From NCBI GenBank assembly GCA_030429125.1, contig JAUIDF010000002.1, positions 1 to 41,864 on the forward strand: a stretch of 41,864 nt of DNA. The letters are read 5' to 3'. This document shows positions 9,735 through 18,499 of this stretch, in pieces. The first letter of the stretch is position 1; the number at the start of each line of letters is the position of its first letter. Source of the stretch: Gammaproteobacteria bacterium. GTDB taxonomy: Bacteria; Pseudomonadota; Gammaproteobacteria; Arenicellales; CAJQKF01. Made by a program: the position numbers and the translations under genes. The notes under the pieces were generated by a model. That model searched no databases. It was not told the DNA's origin and worked only from the letters and a program-made list of their open reading frames with translations.

Positions 9735-11021
9735 CTATACGTATCCGAGAATCGCCGGCATCCACATCGTAAACGGCGGAATCAACATCATCAGGAACAG
9801 CAACGCCACCTCGAGCAGGAGAAACGGCACCAGGGCGACCGCGACCTTCTCCAGGCTCTCCTCGGCGATGTAGGCGGCGGTGAAGTAGGAAACGCCGACC
9901 GGCGGCGTGGCCGTACCGATGAGAAAACCGACAGCCACGACCACGCACGCCTGGAACTCGGGGTACCCGGCAGCTTGCGCGATACTGACCAGTGTCGGAC
10001 CGAGCACGATCAGGTTCGCCACGGCGTCCATGATCATGCCGACGACCAGGATGAAACCGATGAACACGAACAGGAACAGGACGGGACTGTCGATGAAGCC
10101 GGTCATCCAGGTCTCGAGTCCGTCGAGCGCGCCGATGCGGGTCAGCAGCCAGCTGAACGGGCCGGCCGCCGCGATGATGAGAAACACCGACGAGGTGTTC
10201 TTCACGGTGCGGAAAACGCACGCGCCGAGCGATTGCAGGGTGAAACCGCGGTAGACGAATACACCGAGAAACAGGGCGCATACGGCGGTAATCGCGCCGG
10301 CCTCGCCCGCCGTGAACACACCGAACACGATGCCGCCGACCAGGATTACCGGGATCAGCAGCGCCAGGAAGCACGCGCGGAAGACCGAGAACAGCCTGGA
10401 CAGGCGAAACGGTTCCGAGTAGCGCTCGTAGCCGCGTTTACGGGCGATGAAATAGGTCTGCACCATCAATCCGACGCCCACCGCGATACCGGGCAGGATG
10501 GCGGCAGCAAACAGGCCGCCGACCGAGGCGCCGACGCCGCTCGACAGGAGGATCATGGCGATGCTCGGCGGAATGATTCCACCGATGGTCGAGCTCACCG
10601 CGGTGATTCCCGCGGAAAACGCCGCGGAGTATCCCGACTTCTTCATGGACGGTATCAGGATCGACCCCACGGTCGCCGTGTCCGCGACCGACGAGCCGTT
10701 CATGCCGGCAAACAGCATGCTCAGGAGTATGTTTACCTGGGCGAGCCCACCGCGAATCCGACCGACCAGTTCCCGGCTGAACTCCAGCAGACGTTCCGTC
10801 AGGCGGCCGGAATTCATGAGCTCGCCGGACAACAGGAAGAACGGAATCGCCAGGAGAGACGCCCGTTCCAGCGCACTGAAGACCTGGTTCGGTACCACGG
10901 TGAGCGGAACCACGCCGGTAACGGCGATAAACGCCACGCTGATCATGATCATTGCCACGCCGATTGGGGCGCCGGCAATGGTCAGGAGAACCAGCCCGCC
11001 GATCAGTACACCCGCTTCCAT
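9735..11021 (-). CDS. TRAP transporter large permease (DctM-type)
   Basis: Polytopic; AGMNGSSVADTATVGSILIPSMKKSGY, ITAVSSTIGGIIPPSIAMIL, IGTATPPVGVSYF. Confidence 0.92.
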   Translation of the reverse strand: MEAGVLIGGLVLLTIAGAPIGVAMIMISVAFIAVTGVVPLTVVPNQVFSALERASLLAIPFFLLSGELMNSGRLTERLLEFSRELVGRIRGGLAQVNILLSMLFAGMNGSSVADTATVGSILIPSMKKSGYSAAFSAGITAVSSTIGGIIPPSIAMILLSSGVGASVGGLFAAAILPGIAVGVGLMVQTYFIARKRGYERYSEPFRLSRLFSVFRACFLALLIPVILVGGIVFGVFTAGEAGAITAVCALFLGVFVYRGFTLQSLGACVFRTVKNTSSVFLIIAAAGPFSWLLTRIGALDGLETWMTGFIDSPVLFLFVFIGFILVVGMIMDAVANLIVLGPTLVSIAQAAGYPEFQACVVVAVGFLIGTATPPVGVSYFTAAYIAEESLEKVAVALVPFLLLEVALLFLMMLIPPFTMWMPAILGYV

Positions 11022-11139
11022 AGAGGTTCCAGCGTTGATGTTGTTCGTTGTCGCCTACTCGCACATCGCGACCGTTGTCAGGCCGGATCGCATCGAGTCA
11101 TTCATCGCCAGGCCGACCCTGCCGGCCCGAGGCGATCGA

Positions 11140-11178
11140 TCCGTCCACCGTCGATCGTGTATGGCAATGGTGGACGGA
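11140..11178. promoter_or_regulatory. Inverted repeat between dctP- and dctM-type genes (possible attenuator/processing hairpin)
   Basis: TCCGTCCACC (11140-11149) / GGTGGACGGA (11169-11178), 10-bp perfect stem in a 191-nt non-coding gap. Confidence 0.45.
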
Positions 11179-11212
11179 CCGACGGCAACGGGAGCGATCC
11201 CGCCGCCTGCGA

Positions 11213-12259
11213 TTACAGCGCGCCCGCTTCCTCGAGTCCCGAAAGGAGCTCATCCATGCCTTGTTCTTCCAGCACCCGCCTTGCCAGCGCCGGGTCGAAC
11301 GTGCCCTTCACGGTTACCCAGACTTCGGGCACCGACTGGTACCATTGCAGCATCTCCTCGTCGGTGGGCTCGTAGTAGGTGACCTCGCCCTCCAGCTCGG
11401 CGAGACGATCAGCCTGCCATTTTCTATCGATATCGAACGCCTCTGCCTGCAACTCTCCGCCGACGCGATCCACGACCTCCCTTGCCCATTCGGGCAGGCT
11501 GTCGTAGCGGGCGGCGCTCATGAAGATGATGTGCGAATTGAGTATGCCACCAGTCGTCGTGATGTATGGCGTCACTTCGTAGAATTTCCGCGCCGCCACG
11601 TAGGCATCGGGAATATACATGCCATCGACGACACCCGTCTCCAGGCCTTCGTAGAGATTGGCCCAGTCAAACGGCGTCGCCACCGCGTTCCATCCGTTCA
11701 GCAAACCAAGTTCGACATCCGTCTTCGTGACCCTGATCTTCAGCCCCTTCAGGTCCGCGGGCGTCCTGATCTCCCGTACGCGGTTCTGCAGATTGCGGAA
11801 TCCGAGCGAGGGAACGACGGTGATCACGTGGATGTCCATTTCCTCGCGCGCCCGCTGTCTCAACTCGTCGGCGAGCCAGCCATTCATGACCTTTTCGGCC
11901 TCGACGTCGTCCTTGAAGATGTACGGCAGGTTGAGGATGTCGAACGTGCTGCCGAATCCACCGATGTTGCCACCCGACACCGATCCCATGTCGATCTCAC
12001 CGAGCAATGCCTGTTCCACGCAGCTGTGCTCGCTGCACAACCCGCCACCGATCGTGACCGTAGGATCGATTCTGCCATCCGAGTACTCCACGAGGCGCGG
12101 TGCGATGTAGTCGGTGAACATCCAGGACGTCGGAACCGTGGCGGCAATCCCGTTGGCCATGGTCAATCGCAGCGTGTCCTGGGCGAGGGCGCCGGTGCTC
12201 ATCGTCGACGCGACGGCAATCATGCCGAGCGACTTGAGCAAATTTCTCTTGCTGATCAT
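11213..12259 (-). CDS. TRAP transporter substrate-binding protein (DctP-type)
   Basis: Signal peptide MISKRNLLKSLGMIAVASTMSTGALA; LKGLKIRV, ATPFDWANLYEGLETGVVDG. Confidence 0.92.
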   Translation of the reverse strand: MISKRNLLKSLGMIAVASTMSTGALAQDTLRLTMANGIAATVPTSWMFTDYIAPRLVEYSDGRIDPTVTIGGGLCSEHSCVEQALLGEIDMGSVSGGNIGGFGSTFDILNLPYIFKDDVEAEKVMNGWLADELRQRAREEMDIHVITVVPSLGFRNLQNRVREIRTPADLKGLKIRVTKTDVELGLLNGWNAVATPFDWANLYEGLETGVVDGMYIPDAYVAARKFYEVTPYITTTGGILNSHIIFMSAARYDSLPEWAREVVDRVGGELQAEAFDIDRKWQADRLAELEGEVTYYEPTDEEMLQWYQSVPEVWVTVKGTFDPALARRVLEEQGMDELLSGLEEAGAL

Positions 12260-12352
12260 CTTGTTCCTCCTTCAGTGACTGTAATAGGTTGCGGCCGATC
12301 CGTTGACGATTGAACCGGGCAGGAATCCCGGTGATCGGCACCGCCAGTGGCT

Positions 12353-13078
12353 CTACTGCTTCGATAGGCGTACCTCCTCGTCGAGAATCGTCATCCCCGC
12401 ATCGACCGATACCAGGCCCTGGATGCTGACCAGCTCCAATACGGCAAGTATTTGCGACGGCTCGATACCGCATGCCAGCGCCGCCTCCACGTGCCGTTCG
12501 GTACCGGGGTTGTACAAGTGCGTGACGGAGGCATCGATGGCGATACAGAGAAGCTCGAAAGTTTCCCGCCCCAGCGCCGCCCTGATCTCGTCCGCATAGC
12601 CGACCGCGAGAAAGGCGTCGAGCCATTCGGGGCCCCAGGACAGTAGCTGGTCCCATTTCGTGTTGTAGTCCCCGCGCGATTTCATCGACCCGATTCGCGG
12701 GGGTACGACGTCCGTCGTCGCCAGGGACTGTCCAGCACGGTCCAACTGGCGGGAAAGTATGGGTATGGCCTGCGCCATGGAGTGGATGCCGAGCACGGCA
12801 CATAACCTGAAGACGGCGGCGATCTCCGCGGGCGCCACCCGATGCTCGAGCGCATCGCGTACGTAGCGCCGTACGTGTTGCCCACTGCGCCCGGTGACCG
12901 ACGCATGGACGGCGATCTGGACGAGCAGCACGGTACGTTCCGGAAGCACGCCGCGCATCGTGACGCGCTCGAGTCGACCGACGAGATCGGCAAGGTCCGC
13001 CTCGCCCAGCGCCGACATCGCACGGCGCGACGCCTCGCCGACGACCGCGGCGATGGCGTCCGCGTCCTGGCAGGACAT
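12353..13078 (-). CDS. Carboxymuconolactone decarboxylase-fold protein (two CMD-like repeats)
   Basis: Two similar helical repeats: ERTVLLVQIAVHASVTGRSGQHVRRYVRDALEHRVAPAEIAAVFRL and ETFELLCIAIDASVTHLYNPGTERHVEAALACGIEPSQILAVLEL. Confidence 0.75.
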   Translation of the reverse strand: MSCQDADAIAAVVGEASRRAMSALGEADLADLVGRLERVTMRGVLPERTVLLVQIAVHASVTGRSGQHVRRYVRDALEHRVAPAEIAAVFRLCAVLGIHSMAQAIPILSRQLDRAGQSLATTDVVPPRIGSMKSRGDYNTKWDQLLSWGPEWLDAFLAVGYADEIRAALGRETFELLCIAIDASVTHLYNPGTERHVEAALACGIEPSQILAVLELVSIQGLVSVDAGMTILDEEVRLSKQ

Positions 13079-13092
13079 GGTCTGCGGGCTCG

Positions 13093-14151
13093 CTAGTTGG
13101 CGTACTGCCAGACGGGAACGCCCTTCTGTCCGGGCGCCCGATTCGGTGCCATGCCGAGTTTCATGAGCGTTTCGTCGGTCGACTCGTAGAATTCGCCGAT
13201 CTTGTAGATCGCCTTCGCCTCGGCGCCCGACGCAACCTCACGATGCATCATGCGGGACAGCTGGACCATTTTCTCGACCTGCTCGACGGTCGTCGCGCGC
13301 TTTCCCTTTTCGCCCCAGAGATTGTCCTCGATACCGCATCGCACGTGCAGTCCCATGGCGATGGCCATGGCGCCAAGCGGCAGGTTGGCGCGCATCAAGC
13401 CCTCGATGGTAAGCACCGACTGGTCGGGCACCCGGGAAATGAAGTCCATCATCTCGCCGGGATGGTTGAAGGAGAGGCCACCGCCGAACGCCAGGTAGTT
13501 CAGGCACAACGGACCTCGGTAGAGGCCGCGGCGAATAATACGTTCCAGGGTGCCGAGCTGGGCGATGTGTCCGATCATGAAATGCGGCTGAATGCCATTG
13601 GCCTGCAGGCGGCGCAGATGCTCGGTGTACCACTCGGGACCGGATTCCCAGGTCATTTCCTGGTAGGCCTTGAAGTAATCGGGCCTGCTGAGCGACGTGC
13701 CTTCGACATCGCTTTCAGACAACACGTCTGCGAAACCGAACTGGCTGGTATTGATCACGATGGTGACCTGGTCGGGCTTGGGATCGAGTTCCGCCAGGAG
13801 GTGGCGGGTTTCGTCCGGCAGCCAGTTGGCGGCGTCGCCCTCGCTCTCGGGCGAGAACGAGATTGAACCGCCGACCTGCAACAGCATCTCGGGCACCGCG
13901 TCGCGCAGGCGCGCAAGCAGTTCGTTGAACTTCGAAAGTCGCTTCGATCCCGTACCGTCCTCCTCGCGAACGTGTACATGCAACAGCGACGCGCCGGCGT
14001 TGTAGCAGTCGACCGCCTTCTGCACCTGTTCGTCCATGGACACCGGGATGTCGTCCGAATCGCCCGGAATGAACTCGGGCCCGTAGGGCGCGGCCTGGAT
14101 AACGAGTTTCTCCTGGTTCTCGGGATACAGGCTGTCGTCTAGGAATTGCAT
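13093..14151 (-). CDS. BKACE family (3-keto-5-aminohexanoate cleavage enzyme-like, beta-keto acid cleavage)
   Basis: LLHVHVREEDG zinc motif, QVTIVINTSQFG, GIQPHFMIGHIAQL, MAMGLHVRCGIEDNLW; ATG at 14151. Confidence 0.85.
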   Translation of the reverse strand: MQFLDDSLYPENQEKLVIQAAPYGPEFIPGDSDDIPVSMDEQVQKAVDCYNAGASLLHVHVREEDGTGSKRLSKFNELLARLRDAVPEMLLQVGGSISFSPESEGDAANWLPDETRHLLAELDPKPDQVTIVINTSQFGFADVLSESDVEGTSLSRPDYFKAYQEMTWESGPEWYTEHLRRLQANGIQPHFMIGHIAQLGTLERIIRRGLYRGPLCLNYLAFGGGLSFNHPGEMMDFISRVPDQSVLTIEGLMRANLPLGAMAIAMGLHVRCGIEDNLWGEKGKRATTVEQVEKMVQLSRMMHREVASGAEAKAIYKIGEFYESTDETLMKLGMAPNRAPGQKGVPVWQYAN

Positions 14152-14287
14152 GGTTTTTCCTCCGTTGCGTGGTTCCGCGTGATTCTTCTTACCCGGCCCG
14201 GGATCTGGCGCCCATCGGCCGGCGGGTGGACGGCAGGCGTGGGAAGCGTTTCCCCCTGGCCGCACCGCGACACTGGAATCGAATATA

Positions 14288-14315
14288 ATTGTTAACAATC
14301 TTGATTGTCAACAAT
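14288..14315. promoter_or_regulatory. Twin palindromic operator, candidate site for the divergent GntR/FCD regulator
   Basis: ATTGTTAACAAT (14288-14299, perfect palindrome) and ATTGTCAACAAT (14304-14315, near-palindrome), 16 bp centre to centre, in the divergent intergenic region. Confidence 0.7.
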
Positions 14316-14500
14316 TTGAAATGCTATCGTCCGTTTCCCGGCGGCGGCCAGCACCGGATCGTTCCAGGATCCACGTCCGACCGGACGATCGAATAAAATT
14401 GAACCGCCAGTGAGCGGCGGTATGCGCAACCGCAGAGCGCCGGACGCGGCGCCCGGCGCACCGCCTTCCCCGATACGCACAACGAGCGAAAAATTTCATA

Positions 14501-15256
14501 GTGCACGACATCCTGATGAATACGTCACCGCGACCGCAGGGGAGCACGATCAAGAGCATCGAGGACCGCATGCCGATCGGCATGAATACCCGAACCATGA
14601 CGCTTGCCGAACAGATCGCGGAGCGAATCGCGGAGTCGATCATCAGCGGACAGTATCGCCCCGGCCAGAAAGTGTCCGAGCAGGAGCTGGCAACCCTGTT
14701 CTCGGTGAGTCGCGGTCCGATTCGCGAAGCGCTGCGAATACTCGAGAACGAATCCTTCGTTCGCATCCTGCCGAGACGCTTCACCCAGGTGGCCACCCTC
14801 ACGCCCAAGGAAGTGGAGGACATCTTCGGTGTGCGCGCTTCGCTACTGTGCCTCGCGGCGCAACTGGTGACCGCGAACCTGACCGAGGAGTCCATGCGGG
14901 AATTCCAGTGGTCGATTGGCGAAGTGCAACGCCTGGCGGAAAGTGGTGATGTCGGAAACTTTCTGCGCCTCGTCTATCGGCTGAGCGCATACCTCGCCGA
15001 GTCCAGCGGCAACCTGAAGCTCGAGGCAATGATCCGGTCCATGTCGAGGCAGACGCTGGCACTGACGCACGCCGTACTCAACGTTCCCGAGAACCGAAGA
15101 CGGTGGGCGGAGAACTGGCAGAGACTGGCGCGGTGCATCGTGGACGAGAACGCGGAAAGCGCCTGCGCAGCGGCCCGGGAACTGGTCAATGAAACGGGAA
15201 ACTGGGTGAGAAAGGAAGCGGAGCGCATGGCCATGGACGGCACGGGCGACGACTGA
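14501..15256 (+). CDS. GntR family transcriptional regulator, FCD (FadR-like) domain
   Basis: wHTH: LAEQIAERIAESIISGQYRPGQKVSEQELATLFSVSRGPIREALRILENESFVRILPRR; start may be 14501, 14516 or 14570. Confidence 0.9.
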   Translation: MHDILMNTSPRPQGSTIKSIEDRMPIGMNTRTMTLAEQIAERIAESIISGQYRPGQKVSEQELATLFSVSRGPIREALRILENESFVRILPRRFTQVATLTPKEVEDIFGVRASLLCLAAQLVTANLTEESMREFQWSIGEVQRLAESGDVGNFLRLVYRLSAYLAESSGNLKLEAMIRSMSRQTLALTHAVLNVPENRRRWAENWQRLARCIVDENAESACAAARELVNETGNWVRKEAERMAMDGTGDD

Positions 15257-15756
15257 GATACGCGCTGTCGGCGTGCATTCGAATAGCGCGACAGAACACC
15301 GATGGCTGGCGCGTCGGTCCGGTTCGCGAAGCGCCTGCCACCCATGCGATGTCGTCGAAGCCGCCGGCGGGCTGCTCGTCGCGGTATCGCCGGCGCCCGA
15401 CTTCGGGGCGGCGAGGTCCACCCGGGCAACCCCTGCACCATGGCGCCGCGGCGGCCGGCAGTACACGGCCATCGCCTCGCATATTGCGGCGATTACGCGT
15501 GAAAGTCCGCGATATCGCGCCAGAATCCCGAAATCGCCGGCAGGATTTCCTTAAGCCGTCGCGACCGGTCGCGGTGAATCCGGCCCGGGGAAGCGAAGGC
15601 CGGGCTTCACCACCGGCGGCGAACAGGCACCCCGGGATCGCCCCCGCCCCGAATCCATGGCTTGGTTTGGAATGCCCGACAGGCGTATAGTGACGAAGAA
15701 CCCGTTGCCTATCCGACACGCCAGCCGTGTCCAACGGGACCACAAGGAGGGATCAG

Positions 15757-17082
15757 ATGAAGCTTCATCACCTTGCAGCCGGCGCAGCAATCGCCGTCAC
15801 GCTCGCGGTTCCCACGGCGCACGGGGCAGAGGCAGGCCCCGAGAACAACGCCGCCAAGACGCAAAAGGCGGCAAACCAGCCGTCGTCCCCGGCGACGCCG
15901 CCCACCGGGTCGTACCTGCTGAATACGACCGACGTGCTCGACCAGGCGGCCGATCAACAACAGCAGTACATCCCGCCCGTCATCAACGACGCGGCCATCC
16001 AGCACTCACAACCGAACACCCAGCAGCCGCCGCCACAGGCCAACCTGCCTGACGTCGTCAAGCCCGGCGATGTCGAGACCTCGTCGCGGCGGCCGCCGCG
16101 CGCGGTGGACAAGGCGCCGGCCGCCGTCGGCGACATGGCGCCCGCCCCGGGTCTCGACCACCTCGCCGCCATTCGCGACGCCAACCAGGCGCGCATGTTC
16201 GAGGAGGCGCGCCAGGCACTCGACGCGCTGCGCGAGCTCGCCGGCCGTGCCGAGGGCGGCGACGACGTCAATCCCGATCTCGGCCTGGGCGGTGCCGAGG
16301 GCATGGGCATCGGTGGCCGCGACCTCGACGACTCCAGGCTGCCCGGCCACGACGTCGCGGGATTCGAAACCCCGGAAGGCGCCGAGTACCTGCCGGACCT
16401 GCCGAGCAACGAGGACCAGGGACCGTCCAGCTCGGTGCTGAGACCCTCGGGGAATTTCGCCGGCATCATGGGTGGCGCGGCCTCGCAGGACAACGTCATC
16501 CGCATGGAGGAGCAACGCATGGACCCGGTCACCGTGCGACGCGACCGCAACCCCAACGGGTCCACCACCACCACCACGATCACGACGCACGACGACGGCT
16601 CCCAGGACGTGTGGACGGAAACGGTCGCGGACAACGACCAGGTAACGTACCGTCGGCATATCGCCGTGGATTCGGACGGCAACGTCACGCGCGACGCCAT
16701 CCAGTCCTGGCATCGGGACGGCACGCGCGAGTCCCGGCGATACCGGGGACCGCTGGATCCCAACGGCATGCAGGATCCCAACAGTCCCAACTACTCACCC
16801 GAGTTCGCCCGCTGGGCGGCGCAGTTCGACCACTCGAAGAAGCAGGGCGCCCGCAATCCGAACCGGGTCAACCCGGGTTCGGCGGATGCACAATCCGGGG
16901 CCGCCGGGCCGCGATTGACGTTGCGCGAGGACCAGATCGTGATCAATCCCTCGCCGGAGGATGCCGGCGGACAGGCCCGCGAGGTGAGCGAGGAACAGGC
17001 CCGCCTGATGGGCGAGATGCTGCGCGAGGTGGTCAAGGGGCCGGGCGGTCACCCCGGGGATACACCCGGCCAGGCGCAGTAG
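15757..17082 (+). CDS. Secreted/periplasmic hypothetical protein, low-complexity with a central beta-rich segment
   Basis: AGGAGG ribosome-binding site, ATG at 15757, signal peptide MKLHHLAAGAAIAVTLAVPTAHGAEA; Gln/Pro-rich N-term; STTTTTITTHDDGSQDVWTETVADNDQVTYRRHIAVDSDGNVTRDA. No family recognised. Confidence 0.75.
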   Translation: MKLHHLAAGAAIAVTLAVPTAHGAEAGPENNAAKTQKAANQPSSPATPPTGSYLLNTTDVLDQAADQQQQYIPPVINDAAIQHSQPNTQQPPPQANLPDVVKPGDVETSSRRPPRAVDKAPAAVGDMAPAPGLDHLAAIRDANQARMFEEARQALDALRELAGRAEGGDDVNPDLGLGGAEGMGIGGRDLDDSRLPGHDVAGFETPEGAEYLPDLPSNEDQGPSSSVLRPSGNFAGIMGGAASQDNVIRMEEQRMDPVTVRRDRNPNGSTTTTTITTHDDGSQDVWTETVADNDQVTYRRHIAVDSDGNVTRDAIQSWHRDGTRESRRYRGPLDPNGMQDPNSPNYSPEFARWAAQFDHSKKQGARNPNRVNPGSADAQSGAAGPRLTLREDQIVINPSPEDAGGQAREVSEEQARLMGEMLREVVKGPGGHPGDTPGQAQ

Positions 17083-17161
17083 CATCCGCCGGCGAGGCAC
17101 GCCGCAACCCGACCGCTGTCCGGATAACGGAAACAACAACGAGAACAAACCGAGCAATGCA

Positions 17162-18499
17162 GTGAAAAGGCGACGGCTGTTCCCGGCCACGGCGGCCATG
17201 GTGGTGTTCGCCATGCTGTCGGCGGCCCCTTTGCACGATGCGCGGGCCGAGGGCGCGGTGCGTTTCCAGGATACCGCGGCGGCACAGGCGTTCGCCCGCA
17301 AGGACTATGCGACCGCGCTCGATGAATTCCAGGCGCTTCTCGATGCGAATCCCGGCAACGTGCTGGTGATGCGGTACACGGCGATCACCCTCGACCTGCT
17401 CGGCCGCGTGGACGACGCCATGGCCCTGTACGACGACGCCATCGCGCTCGCGCCCGGCAACGCCGAGCTGCACTACCATCGCGGCGTCACCGCGTACAAC
17501 GCCAATCGCGGCAGCGAGGCCATCGCGTCGTTCCGACGCGCCGCCGAATTGGCGCCGCAAAGCCGCTACGCCGAACTGTCGGCGCGCTACCTCGACGCGA
17601 TCGCCGAGCAATACGCGCAACGCCAGCCGGTCGGCAAGCCAAAGCGGTTCGGCGTCTACGCGCTGGTCGGCTACCAGCACGACGACAACATTTCCGCGCG
17701 TCCCGACGACGCGCCCGGCGTGCGCGACGGCGATCGATACACCGGCTACGTCAACCTCGACTACCACCTGCACCAGTCGCCCGAGTGGCTGGTGACCACC
17801 TCGGTCAACGCCTACGGCAGCTGGTACGAGGATGCGCTGTTCGACGACTTCGAGATTCCCCAGTACATGGGCTCACTGCGCTTGCAGAAGTCGGGAACCA
17901 CCGAACGCTTTCCGTATCTCGGTACGATCAACTACGACTATCGCCGCGTGGAGTTCGCCGACGGCGAGTTGTACAGCCGGTCCCATGCCCTGACCCTCGG
18001 ACTGCGCCTGTCGTTCGAGCGGCGCATGGCCACCTACGGCTACTACCAGTACACGGACGACGACTTCGCCGACGAAGGCTTCGACCCCGTCTTCTCCTCG
18101 CGCGATGCCGACAACCACCTGGTCGGTCTGCGGCAAACCTGGTTCGTCGCCGACGGCCGCGGCGACGTCTCGGTGGAACTGAAGTACGAACGCAACCGGG
18201 CGGACGGACTGAATTTCGACATGGACGGTGTCAGCGGCACGGTCAGCGCGCGGATGCCGCTGCCGGCCGACTGGTTCCTGGATGTCAGCGCGACATACGG
18301 TAAGGAGGACTACGACCGGTTTGCCGGTCCCGTCGCGCGCGAAACGACGCGCAGGCAGGCCACGATCGGCCTGTCGCGCTGGTTCGCCAAGCGCTTCAAC
18401 GTCCGGTTCGACTACAGTTATCTCGACGAAGCGTCCTCGTACGACGTCCTGAGCTTCGACCGGTACGTCTGGGGCGTGAGTGTCAGCTATGCGTATTGA
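17162..18499 (+). CDS. TPR-containing outer-membrane beta-barrel protein
   Basis: Signal peptide (GTG start), TPR-like repeats (AFARKDYATALDEFQALLDANPGNVLVMRYTAITLDLLGRVDDAMALYDDAIALAPGNAELHYHRGV), then ~280 aa of alternating beta strands ending in aromatic ...VSVSYAY. Confidence 0.8.
   Translation: MKRRRLFPATAAMVVFAMLSAAPLHDARAEGAVRFQDTAAAQAFARKDYATALDEFQALLDANPGNVLVMRYTAITLDLLGRVDDAMALYDDAIALAPGNAELHYHRGVTAYNANRGSEAIASFRRAAELAPQSRYAELSARYLDAIAEQYAQRQPVGKPKRFGVYALVGYQHDDNISARPDDAPGVRDGDRYTGYVNLDYHLHQSPEWLVTTSVNAYGSWYEDALFDDFEIPQYMGSLRLQKSGTTERFPYLGTINYDYRRVEFADGELYSRSHALTLGLRLSFERRMATYGYYQYTDDDFADEGFDPVFSSRDADNHLVGLRQTWFVADGRGDVSVELKYERNRADGLNFDMDGVSGTVSARMPLPADWFLDVSATYGKEDYDRFAGPVARETTRRQATIGLSRWFAKRFNVRFDYSYLDEASSYDVLSFDRYVWGVSVSYAY

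Noticed and set aside
8970-11375. 801-aa plus-strand ORF (and similar 943-aa at 26339, 561-aa at 21064, 498-aa at 23233)
   Set aside because: Each lies antisense to well-supported genes (GST/TRAP, M16 peptidase, UvrA), has biased low-complexity composition and no recognisable motifs; expected in GC-rich DNA.
17162-18499. Calling the TPR-barrel protein a Slam (type 11 secretion) homologue
   Set aside because: Architecture is suggestive but I see no diagnostic DUF560 motif by eye and the neighbours lack clear lipoboxes; kept as a hypothesis only.
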